A stretch of 64,000 bases of DNA from Dialister succinatiphilus YIT 11850 (GTDB lineage Bacteria; Bacillota; Negativicutes; Veillonellales; Dialisteraceae). The position numbers and the translations under genes were made by a program. The notes under the pieces were generated by a model that was not told where the DNA came from, did no database searches, and saw only the letters and a list, made by a program, of their open reading frames with translations. Within the stretch, counting starts at the first letter, position 1; each line of letters opens with the position of its first letter. The stretch spans positions 609,703 to 673,702 of the forward strand of contig NZ_JH591188.1 of the NCBI RefSeq assembly GCF_000242435.1, given 5' to 3'. Below are positions 1 through 7,485 of this stretch, piece by piece.

Positions 1-1785
1 ATTCATAATCCCCAGGTAGTGGAAAAGCTGGCTCAGCGGGGCATACCGGCAGTGGACAATTTCGACGGTCTTACTGACGAAACTGTAATAATTCGCTCGC
101 ACGGAGTGGGGCCTTCGTGTTATAATATGCTTAAGTGCAAAAATCTGGCCCTAATGGACGCGACCTGTCCTTTCGTCAGAAGGAACCAGGAGATGGCTCA
201 TCGACTGGTGGAAGACGGAAAGCAGGTTATACTCATCGGTGAAAAAAGGCACCCTGAAATGAAGAGTGTGGCTGAATGGGCGGTGGGACATTCTTACCAG
301 GTAGAAACCATGGAAGATGTAGATGCACTCCCGCCACTGGATGAAGCCTATATAGTCACTCAGACCACATTTTCAGCTGTCTTGGCCGACCGGCTTGTCG
401 AAGCGCTGGGGAAAAAGGTGAAAAACCTTCACGTCAACAAATCCATTTGTGACGCAACCATGCAGCGGCAGCAGGCGGCTCGTGAGCTGGCGGATAGAGT
501 AGATGTGATGATTGTCATAGGCGGGCGCAACAGCGCCAACACCTCAAGACTTGCGGAAATCTGCGGGGAAGAGGGAGCCCGGACTTATCATATCGAAACG
601 GCTGGGGAACTAAAACCGAGCTGGTTCCACAGTCGGGACAAGATTGGCATCACCGCCGGTGCATCCACACCGGACTGGATCATAGAGGAGGTAGTTTGTA
701 TTATGGAAAACATGAAGGAAATGCTGGATCAGGAGGAAATGAACCTGGATGTACACAAAGGCAGCGTCGTTGAAGGTAAGGTCGTAGATCTCACCGACGA
801 CAAGGCTTATATCTCTTTCGGATATAAGACAGAAGCTGTTCTTCTTGCACATGAATATTCCTACCCGGCACCGGCATCCCTGAAAGATGTGCTGAAAATT
901 GGTGACACTCTCCGTGTTCAGATCGTCAGCGGAGTTAAAGAAGATAGCACAATTTACGTATCTAAGATTAAAGTAGACCGTCTCGCTGACTGGGATGTAG
1001 TCGAAGAAGCATTCGAAAAAGGTGAACCCGTTGAATGCGAAGGCATTGAAGCCATTAAGGTTGGTCTGCTTGTTCAGATTAAATCTCTCCGCGGATTCAT
1101 TCCCCTGTCTCAGGGCGATCTCCGCTTCGTTCATTCCCTGCAGAACCTGGTAGGCAAGACTTTCCAGGCTAAGATTCTGGAAGTGGACCGCGCTAAGAAC
1201 AGACTGGTTCTTTCCCGCAAAGCCGTTCTGGAAGATGAAAGAAATGCAGAAATGGATGTTATCGAAAAAGCCTATGAAAACGGCGACGTTCTCAAAGGCA
1301 CTGTAAAGAAGATTATGCCTTACGGCGCATTCGTTGGTATCAACGGCGTAGAAGGCCTTCTCCATATTTCCGATATTTCCTGGAAGAAGATTGCCAAGGT
1401 CGAAGATGTTCTCAAACCGGAACAGGAAATTGATGTCAAGATCAAATCCTTCGATCGTGAAAAACAGAGAATCTCCTTCAGCCACAAGGACTGCCTCCCC
1501 AATCCTTGGGAAACAGCTATCCATGATCATGAAGTAGATGACATTGTGGATGCCAAGGTCGTTAAGATCCTTGAATTCGGCGTTATCGTAGAACTGGATG
1601 ACGGCCTCACCGGTCTTCTCCACATTAACGAAATGACCGACGACCACAACAAGAAACCGGGCGATATCTGCCAGGTAGGAGACGAACTCAAAGTCCGCAT
1701 CATCAACATTGATGAAGGCCGCAGAAGAATCTCCTTCGCACTGGAAGAAGCTCCTTCCCACGAAGAAGCTCCGGCTGAAGAATAA
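1..1785 (+). CDS. ispH: IspH (HMBPP reductase) fused to ribosomal protein S1 domains, 5' partial
   Basis: The frame is open from base 1, so the true start lies upstream; an internal GTG at 19 should not be taken as the start. The N-terminal part is 4-hydroxy-3-methylbut-2-enyl diphosphate reductase, the last step of the MEP isoprenoid pathway. Visible are IHNPQVV (substrate His), DATCPFV and KSICDAT (two of the three Fe-S cysteines) and RHPE; the first cysteine would lie in the missing ~40 residues. From about nt 760 come four S1 RNA-binding repeats; the third and fourth are the clearest (GAFVGINGVEGLLHIS, VIVELDDGLTGLLHI). The tail is Glu/Pro/Ala rich. The IspH-S1 fusion is known in Clostridia and Negativicutes. 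An intrinsic terminator follows directly. Confidence 0.95.
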   Translation: MHNPQVVEKLAQRGIPAVDNFDGLTDETVIIRSHGVGPSCYNMLKCKNLALMDATCPFVRRNQEMAHRLVEDGKQVILIGEKRHPEMKSVAEWAVGHSYQVETMEDVDALPPLDEAYIVTQTTFSAVLADRLVEALGKKVKNLHVNKSICDATMQRQQAARELADRVDVMIVIGGRNSANTSRLAEICGEEGARTYHIETAGELKPSWFHSRDKIGITAGASTPDWIIEEVVCIMENMKEMLDQEEMNLDVHKGSVVEGKVVDLTDDKAYISFGYKTEAVLLAHEYSYPAPASLKDVLKIGDTLRVQIVSGVKEDSTIYVSKIKVDRLADWDVVEEAFEKGEPVECEGIEAIKVGLLVQIKSLRGFIPLSQGDLRFVHSLQNLVGKTFQAKILEVDRAKNRLVLSRKAVLEDERNAEMDVIEKAYENGDVLKGTVKKIMPYGAFVGINGVEGLLHISDISWKKIAKVEDVLKPEQEIDVKIKSFDREKQRISFSHKDCLPNPWETAIHDHEVDDIVDAKVVKILEFGVIVELDDGLTGLLHINEMTDDHNKKPGDICQVGDELKVRIINIDEGRRRISFALEEAPSHEEAPAEE

Positions 1786-1796
1786 GACCAATCAAA

Positions 1797-1826
1797 AAAA
1801 GCTGCCCTCTGGGGCGGCTTTTTTAT
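1797..1826 (+). terminator. Intrinsic terminator of ispH-S1
   Basis: A GC-rich hairpin (AAAGCTGCCC / GGGGCGGCTTT with a short loop) runs into a T-tract 12 nt after the stop codon. Confidence 0.85.
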
Positions 1827-1840
1827 TGGCTGAAACAGGC

Positions 1841-2076
1841 TTCCGGCTGCGGCAGATGATAGAAGCCACAGGCCCGATGAGAAACCTTTCATGAAAAGTT
1901 TCTTGCGTTGGTGAACAGCAGAAGTGCCAAGCCGAGCGGGAAACCATTTGGGAAGAGATTCCTGCCGCAGTGAATAGCAGCGGTGCCAGGCCGGGCAGAA
2001 AACTACCTAGGAACTGTTTCCTTCCGCAATGAATCACAGAAGCGTCATGCCCGGTAGAAACCATTTTCCTTGACAT
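1841..2076. repeat. Four tandem degenerate ~59-bp repeats
   Basis: Four consecutive units of about 59 bp start near 1841, 1900, 1959 and 2018. Each begins TTCCKKCCGC or a variant, then ...GTGAATAGCAG..., ...GCCAGGCCGGGCAGAAA... and a less conserved tail. Copies 2-4 align without gaps by eye; copy 1 is more diverged. The array fills most of the 1827-2188 gap and ends exactly where the der promoter begins (TTGACA at 2070). No coding potential is obvious. Confidence 0.7.
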
Positions 2077-2098
2077 AAACCTCCATCCGTCATACAAT
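2070..2098 (+). promoter_or_regulatory. Sigma-70 type promoter of der-plsY-gpsA
   Basis: TTGACA (2070-2075), a 17-nt spacer and TACAAT (2093-2098), about 90 nt upstream of the der start codon. Confidence 0.8.
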
Positions 2099-2188
2099 TT
2101 CAATACAGTATAACAAAAATGGAGAAGTGTTGCTCCAAGGCAGTTATGATAATACATTTGATTTTGTATATAGAAAGGATGGGGACTT

Positions 2189-3517
2189 ATGAGCAAACCT
2201 CTCGTTGCCATTGTAGGCAGGCCGAACGTGGGCAAATCTACGCTGATTAATGGACTGGCCCAGCGGCGTGTATCGATTGTGGAGGATATCCCCGGTGTAA
2301 CTCGAGACAGGATTTACTGTGATGTGAAATGGCTTGATAAGGAATTTACCCTGATTGATACAGGGGGCATTGAATTCCGGAATGAGAAGGACCAGATTTC
2401 CAGCGGCATTCGCCAGCAGGCGGAGCTGGCCATGGAAGAGGCTGATGTCATTCTGTTCGTGGTGGATGCCAGGACAGGGATGACCAGCGATGATGAGATC
2501 ATTGCGGGACTTCTCAGAAAGACCGGCAAGCCTGTGGTGCTGGCAGTGAATAAGGTGGACAGCGATAACCAGGAAATGGATGTGTACGAATTCTATTCGC
2601 TGGGACTGGGGGATCCCATCGGTATTTCTGCAGTGAACCGGTTGAATTTCGGCGACCTGCTGGACCGGATTACAGAAGGATTCCCCAATCAGAAGGAAGA
2701 GGAATCGGAAGACATTATCCGCACGGCCATCGTGGGCCGTCCAAACGTGGGCAAATCCACCCTTATCAATTCCCTTCTGGGCTATGAACGATCCCTGGTG
2801 GCTGATGAAATGGGAACCACCAGAGATGCAGTGGACTCTCTCTGGACCTATAAGGGAAAGACCTTTATCCTGGTGGATACAGCAGGTATGAGGAAGAAGA
2901 GCAAAATAGACGAACCTCTGGAAAAATACAGCGTCATCCGTTCCATTCGTGCCATTGATAACTGCGATGTGGCTATTTTCGTGATTGATGCGGAAGACAA
3001 GCTGACGGAGCAGGACAAGAAAATTATCGGCTACATCCATGAAGCCGGCAAGGGACTGATTCTTTTCGTCAATAAATGGGATTCCATTGCAAAGGATGAA
3101 CATACAATCAATGAGTTTGAAAAGGAAATTAGAAATGGCCTTCCTTTTGCTCCCTATGCGCCCATGCTTTTCGGATCGGCTAAGACCAAACAGAGAATCC
3201 ATCGTCTTGGGGATCTGATTTACAATGTGGCAGAGCAGCAGAATCTCCGGGTATCCACTTCGGTGCTGAATGACCTTCTGGAAGATGCGAAAATGATTAA
3301 TCCGCCGCCCGCCCATTCCGGCAGGGTAGCGAAGATTTATTACATGACAGAGGTGGGCGTGCGGCCGCCTACGTTTGTGATGTTTGTGAATGATGCCAAC
3401 CTGATTCATTTTTCCTATGTCCGTTTTATTGAAAACAAGCTTCGGGAGGCCTTCAGCTTCGAGGGGACGCCCATTCGCATTGTGGTACGGAGCAAAAAGG
3501 ACGGTGGCGACGATTGA
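2189..3517 (+). CDS. der: Ribosome biogenesis GTPase Der (EngA)
   Basis: An essential double GTPase that assists 50S subunit maturation. Two tandem G domains are visible: the first P-loop GRPNVGKST is at residues 10-18 and an identical one is near 183-191. Each is followed by DTGG/DTAG switch II and NKVD/NKWD base-recognition motifs. A C-terminal KH-like RNA-binding domain occupies about 360-442. The length of 442 aa is typical. The start is ATG with an AAAGGATGGGG ribosome site. It is the first gene of a three-gene operon; the stop TGA shares one base with the plsY ATG (TGATG), implying translational coupling. Confidence 0.98.
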   Translation: MSKPLVAIVGRPNVGKSTLINGLAQRRVSIVEDIPGVTRDRIYCDVKWLDKEFTLIDTGGIEFRNEKDQISSGIRQQAELAMEEADVILFVVDARTGMTSDDEIIAGLLRKTGKPVVLAVNKVDSDNQEMDVYEFYSLGLGDPIGISAVNRLNFGDLLDRITEGFPNQKEEESEDIIRTAIVGRPNVGKSTLINSLLGYERSLVADEMGTTRDAVDSLWTYKGKTFILVDTAGMRKKSKIDEPLEKYSVIRSIRAIDNCDVAIFVIDAEDKLTEQDKKIIGYIHEAGKGLILFVNKWDSIAKDEHTINEFEKEIRNGLPFAPYAPMLFGSAKTKQRIHRLGDLIYNVAEQQNLRVSTSVLNDLLEDAKMINPPPAHSGRVAKIYYMTEVGVRPPTFVMFVNDANLIHFSYVRFIENKLREAFSFEGTPIRIVVRSKKDGGDD

Positions 3518-4101
3518 TGGAATCCATCCTGTGGATTGTGCTGGCTTATTTCATAGGGGCCATCCCCAGCGGCTATATCATTGGCCGTGTATTTTACGGT
3601 GTGAACCTGAAGAAAGTGGGGAGCGGAAATATCGGTGCCACCAATGCTTACAGGGAATTAGGGGTGAAGGCAGGACTGGCTGTCTTTATCTGTGATTTCA
3701 TGAAAGGTTTCATTGCGGTGCATCTGGGGATGCCTGATCCGGTGATTGTGCTTCTCTGCGCCGTATTTGCTATTATCGGCAATGACTGGTCTGTATTCCT
3801 TCATTTCAAAAGCGGCAAAGGCGTGGCCTGCGGCGTAGGGGCTTTTACCTACATCTGTGCTCCTGCCGTGCTGGCAGCCTTTCTGGTGTGGCTTGCTGTT
3901 TTCAAATGGAAACATATTGTTTCGCTGGGATCTATTCTGGCCGCACCGGTGGTACCCCTTGTCATGCTGATAGAAGGAGAACCATTGGAATATGTGGCAT
4001 TCGGTGCCCTGGCAGCTGTGATTGTCATTGGAAAACATAAAGATAATATTGGAAGGCTTCTGAGAGGTGAAGAGAAGCCTATTACCAGGGAAAAGAGGTA
4101 A
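3517..4101 (+). CDS. plsY: Glycerol-3-phosphate acyltransferase PlsY
   Basis: An integral-membrane acyl-phosphate:glycerol-3-phosphate acyltransferase, the first acylation step of phospholipid synthesis. It has about five hydrophobic segments and the family motifs: SGNIGATNAYR near the N-terminus and SGKGVACGVG in the middle. The ATG at 3517 is preferred over an in-frame TTG at 3514 because it makes the usual TGATG overlap with der; this gives 194 aa. It is followed 5 nt later by gpsA, which makes the substrate glycerol-3-phosphate, so the pair forms a lipid-precursor unit. Confidence 0.96.
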   Translation: MESILWIVLAYFIGAIPSGYIIGRVFYGVNLKKVGSGNIGATNAYRELGVKAGLAVFICDFMKGFIAVHLGMPDPVIVLLCAVFAIIGNDWSVFLHFKSGKGVACGVGAFTYICAPAVLAAFLVWLAVFKWKHIVSLGSILAAPVVPLVMLIEGEPLEYVAFGALAAVIVIGKHKDNIGRLLRGEEKPITREKR

Positions 4102-4106
4102 TACCT

Positions 4107-5111
4107 TTGAAAATTGCAATGATTGGAGCCGGCGGATGGGGTACTGCCATGATGATCGAACTGGCCGGACGGAATAATGATCTGATTATGTACTGCAGAA
4201 ACCCGGATAGAGCAGAGGAAATAAGGAAGACCAGGGAAAATGGAGAATATCTGCCGGGGGCTCACATTCCTGAAAAGATCCGCATTACAAGCGACCTGGA
4301 GGAAGCGGTGGAAGGAGCAGGCTGTGTCATTATCTGCACTCCTTCTCATGTGGTAGAGGAGATGGCAGCCCGTCTGAAGCCCTGGCTCATGAAAGATGCG
4401 GTGGTGGTATGCGCGTCCAAGGGACTGGCAGACAATGAAGGCCATCGCCTTTCAGAAGGAATTACGAAAGAAGTGGCTGGTATTACCGATAAGATTGTGG
4501 CCCTTTCCGGCCCTAATCATGCGGAAGAAGTGGGCATCGGGCTTCCCTGCGCCACGGTGGCTGCCTCCGCTGTGCCGGAAGCGGTGCAGATTGTGCAGGA
4601 CCTGTATATGAGCCCTGTTTTCCGGGTATATCGCAGCGATGATATACGGGGCGTGGAATATGGCGGTGCATTGAAGAATATTATGGCGCTGGCCTGCGGT
4701 GTTCTTGACGGCATCGGCCTTGGCGACAACTGCCGGGCTGCCCTGATGACCAGAGGACTGGTGGAAATGACCAGGTTTGGTGTTCATTTCGGCGCCCAGA
4801 TGACCACTTTCTTCGGCCTCTCCGGCATGGGGGATCTGGTATGCACCTGCACCAGCATCCACAGCCGCAATCATCGGGCCGGCATGATGATGGCCAAAGG
4901 AATGACTGCTGATGAAATCAGCAAAAGCACCAACATGGTGGTAGAAGGAATTCGCACGGCCCGTCTGGTTCATGAAATCGCCCTGCGGGAACATATCGAC
5001 ATGCCTATTACGGAAGAAGTATGTCATCTGATTAAAGGCGACCATAACGCCAGGGAAGCTCTGGAAATCCTTATGACCCGGGCCAAAAAGGCGGAGTCCG
5101 AAACCTATTGA
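4107..5111 (+). CDS. gpsA: NAD(P)H-dependent glycerol-3-phosphate dehydrogenase
   Basis: Reduces dihydroxyacetone phosphate to sn-glycerol-3-phosphate for phospholipid synthesis in the cytosol. The N-terminal Rossmann motif GAGGWGTA is at about residues 7-14. SGPNHAEEV (substrate region) and YGGALKNIMA (catalytic Lys) are present, and the 334-aa length is normal. The start is TTG with AGAGG 8 nt upstream; no suitable ATG lies nearby except inside the Rossmann fold. It is the last gene of der-plsY-gpsA. Confidence 0.97.
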   Translation: MKIAMIGAGGWGTAMMIELAGRNNDLIMYCRNPDRAEEIRKTRENGEYLPGAHIPEKIRITSDLEEAVEGAGCVIICTPSHVVEEMAARLKPWLMKDAVVVCASKGLADNEGHRLSEGITKEVAGITDKIVALSGPNHAEEVGIGLPCATVAASAVPEAVQIVQDLYMSPVFRVYRSDDIRGVEYGGALKNIMALACGVLDGIGLGDNCRAALMTRGLVEMTRFGVHFGAQMTTFFGLSGMGDLVCTCTSIHSRNHRAGMMMAKGMTADEISKSTNMVVEGIRTARLVHEIALREHIDMPITEEVCHLIKGDHNAREALEILMTRAKKAESETY

Positions 5112-5198
5112 GATAAAACAGAGCAGTATCATGCCGGACAGGAAACGATTTCAGCCATAAAAAAATTTGAACTCACCGGCGATTTACATAGCCGTTTA

Positions 5199-5207
5199 TG
5201 CTATAAT
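5199..5207 (+). promoter_or_regulatory. Extended -10 promoter of rsmD-coaD
   Basis: TGCTATAAT (extended -10) lies 59 nt upstream of the rsmD ATG. No good -35 box is visible at normal spacing, which is common with an extended -10. Confidence 0.6.
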
Positions 5208-5265
5208 GAACATAAGTGTGGAAAGAAGGATTTCTTTTCTGCATGATGAAAATGAGGTAGAACAC

Positions 5266-5814
5266 ATGAAAATTATCGGAGGAAACGCCAAGGGCACTCT
5301 GCTGTCGTCTCCTGCGGGGCGGAATACCAGACCCACCCTGGGAAGGGTAAGGGAAAGCGTTTTCAACGTACTTGCCAATGTAGGCATCCTGGAGACAAAG
5401 GTACTTGATATTTTTGCAGGTACCGGAGCCATGGGACTGGAAGCCTTGAGCCGGGGCGCCGGAGAAGCGGTATTCCTGGATAAAGCTACCGGTGCCATCA
5501 TCAGGGAAAATGCGCTTCGCTGCCATGTGGCAGACCGGAGCCGTATACTGAAGGGAGATGTTTCTTCCTCCCTGAAAACGCTCCGGGGACAGAAATTTGA
5601 CTATATTTTCATGGATCCGCCTTACAGGAAGGGATATATCAATGAGGTTCTGCAGGAGGTATTCGATTGTGACCTTCCGGCAGAAGAAGCCATCATTATT
5701 GCAGAACACTCTGTATCCGAACCGCCTGATTTGTCTCTTTTCCAGGGAAAATGCCAGTTGTGGAAAGAGAAAAAAGTGGGGGCCATTGTTGTAAGTTATC
5801 TGCAGTGCAGATAA
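5266..5814 (+). CDS. rsmD: 16S rRNA (guanine966-N2)-methyltransferase RsmD
   Basis: Methylates G966 of 16S rRNA using S-adenosylmethionine. Seen: the N-terminal RxxxG-type rRNA MTase start (MKIIGGNAKG), the SAM-binding motif DIFAGTGAMGLEALSRG and the catalytic MDPPY. The frame is open further upstream, but the start is placed at ATG 5266 because it has GAGGT 8 nt before it and gives 182 aa, the family size. Translation cannot begin upstream because the promoter -10 lies at 5202. It pairs with coaD, a common arrangement in Firmicutes. Confidence 0.95.
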   Translation: MKIIGGNAKGTLLSSPAGRNTRPTLGRVRESVFNVLANVGILETKVLDIFAGTGAMGLEALSRGAGEAVFLDKATGAIIRENALRCHVADRSRILKGDVSSSLKTLRGQKFDYIFMDPPYRKGYINEVLQEVFDCDLPAEEAIIIAEHSVSEPPDLSLFQGKCQLWKEKKVGAIVVSYLQCR

Positions 5815-5830
5815 TGAGGAGAAGGTTTGA

Positions 5831-6319
5831 ATGAAATTAGCTATATGCCCCGGAAGTTTTGATCCGGTCACCTATGGTCATCTTGACATTATCAGAAGAA
5901 GCGCCAGCCTTGTAGACAAGCTGATTGTGGCGGCTTTTTTAAACCCTACAAAACACTACATGTTTACTACGGAAGAACGCATTGCCATGCTGAAGGAAAC
6001 CACGAAGGATATCCCCAATGTGGAAGTGGATGCTTTCGATGGGCTTCTCAATGAATATGCGGCAAAAAAGAACTGCCATCTCCTGATCCGGGGACTCCGG
6101 GCATTCAGCGATTTTGAATATGAATTCCAGAGAGCCCTGATGATAAAAAAGATTGATCCCACCCTGGAAACAGCATTCTTTATGACGGACGGCCGTTATT
6201 CCTATCTTTCTTCTACCGGCGTCCGGGAGCTGGCTCATTTTAATGGAGATGTGACCTCCATGGTGCCGCCCTTTGTCCAGGAAATGATAAAAAGGAAAGT
6301 AAATTCTATTAAGAAATGA
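5831..6319 (+). CDS. coaD: Phosphopantetheine adenylyltransferase
   Basis: The penultimate step of coenzyme A synthesis: transfers AMP from ATP to 4'-phosphopantetheine. The nucleotidyltransferase motif is SFDPVTYGHLDI (TxGH form) at residues ~9-20, and the C-terminal signature SSTGVRELA is present. It is 162 aa, normal for the family. An AGGAG site precedes the ATG. The stop overlaps the upstream region of the next coiled-coil gene, indicating cotranscription. Confidence 0.98.
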   Translation: MKLAICPGSFDPVTYGHLDIIRRSASLVDKLIVAAFLNPTKHYMFTTEERIAMLKETTKDIPNVEVDAFDGLLNEYAAKKNCHLLIRGLRAFSDFEYEFQRALMIKKIDPTLETAFFMTDGRYSYLSSTGVRELAHFNGDVTSMVPPFVQEMIKRKVNSIKK

Positions 6320-6330
6320 GGCTGCCGATT

Positions 6331-6831
6331 ATGGATACAAGAAAACTTCTTGAAGAACTTGAAAATGTCATTAACAATGCCAGCGAGGTGCCGTTCACCA
6401 ATAAGAAAATGGTGGATAAGGATGAGGTGGAACGGCTGATTGATGCCATCAACCAGTCCCTGCCCAATGAACTGGAAAGTGCAAGAAGAATTGTTGCCGA
6501 TAAGGAACGGATTATGCTGGATGCCGAAAAGAAGGCGGAAGACACGGTAGCGCAGGCAAAGGACTATATTGCCCGCATTACGGAAGAAAGCGAACTGGTC
6601 AAACAGGCCCAGGAAAGAGCTAATGAAGTGATTTCCTCTGCCAATAAATCAGCCGACGAACTGCGTACCAGCTCTGTGACCTATGCCACTGATGTACTGA
6701 AGTACGTGGAAACAAACATGGAAAACGTGCTGGACAGCCTGAAGAAAAACCGGCAGAGCCTGATTGATTCCAATTCCGCTGCAGCCCGTCAGCAGCAGGA
6801 ACAGCAGCCTCAGGACGAACAGAAAAAATAA
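6331..6831 (+). CDS. Conserved coiled-coil protein (DivIVA / ATP-synthase-B-like)
   Basis: A 166-aa, highly charged protein predicted to be mostly helical coiled coil. Long Glu/Lys/Ala heptad-like stretches run from about residue 20 to 145, and the tail is Gln-rich (QQQEQQ). There is no signal peptide or membrane segment. Proteins of this type follow coaD in several Negativicutes and Clostridia and are usually labelled ATPase- or DivIVA-like; the true function is unknown. ATG 6331 is preferred over ATG 6316 (which overlaps the coaD stop) because GAGG lies 9-10 nt before 6331. Confidence 0.75.
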   Translation: MDTRKLLEELENVINNASEVPFTNKKMVDKDEVERLIDAINQSLPNELESARRIVADKERIMLDAEKKAEDTVAQAKDYIARITEESELVKQAQERANEVISSANKSADELRTSSVTYATDVLKYVETNMENVLDSLKKNRQSLIDSNSAAARQQQEQQPQDEQKK

Positions 6832-6924
6832 TAAAGGCAGAAAGGCCTTGGCCGCTGCTCGTATAATCAATCGTTGATTCTTTACCTTACTTTCTGAATC
6901 TTTTTGAAACAGGGGGACAGGCCT

Positions 6925-7485
6925 ATGGGAACCGAGGGAGACAAAAGAAGAGCCATTCTTCTTTGTGCATGCATTGCCTGTATTCTCATAGGACTGTCCT
7001 TTTTTGTGCTGGATCCCCTGTCCCTCAGGCAGGAAAAAGGGAAGCCTGCGCTCCAGGTAAGCCAGGCAGAAGAGGGGAAAAAAGGAAAAATCCTTGTTTA
7101 TGTGGTAGGGGCTGTGAAGAATCCGGGAGTCTATGAAATACCGGAGGGCAGTCATTACTATGATGCCGTGAAGGCGGCAGGGGATGTGCTGCCCTATGCC
7201 GACATGACTGCCGTGAACATGGCGGAACCGGTGACGGAAAGCATGAAAATATGGATTCCCCTGGATCCCTATATGAAAGACCCTGGTGCCCTGGGCCTGG
7301 TGAATATTAATACGGCCGGTGCGAAAGAGCTGGAAACACTGCCCGGCATCGGTAAGGTGACAGCCGAAAAAATCATGGCCTACCGGGAAGAACATGGAAG
7401 CTTCAGAACAAAAGAGGATTTGAAGCGCGTACCATCTATCAGCGATGGGAAGTTTAAAAAACTGGCGGATAAAATTACATTATGA
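6925..7485 (+). CDS. comEA: Competence DNA-binding protein ComEA
   Basis: The membrane-anchored receptor for incoming double-stranded DNA in natural transformation. One N-terminal transmembrane helix (about residues 10-30) is followed by a SLBB-type domain (VYVVGAVKNPGVYEIPEG) and a C-terminal helix-hairpin-helix pair (VNINTAGAKELETLPGIGKVTAEKI). ATG 6925 is chosen over TTG 6904 because AGGGGG lies just upstream; this gives 186 aa. It overlaps comEC by four bases (ATGA), so the two form a DNA-uptake operon with holA following. Confidence 0.93.
   Translation: MGTEGDKRRAILLCACIACILIGLSFFVLDPLSLRQEKGKPALQVSQAEEGKKGKILVYVVGAVKNPGVYEIPEGSHYYDAVKAAGDVLPYADMTAVNMAEPVTESMKIWIPLDPYMKDPGALGLVNINTAGAKELETLPGIGKVTAEKIMAYREEHGSFRTKEDLKRVPSISDGKFKKLADKITL

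Noticed and set aside
610..1791. Long minus-strand open frame (393 codons) opposite ispH-S1
   Set aside because: Shadow of the strongly supported S1 repeats; composition is Phe/Asn/Ile rich with no domain or ribosome site.
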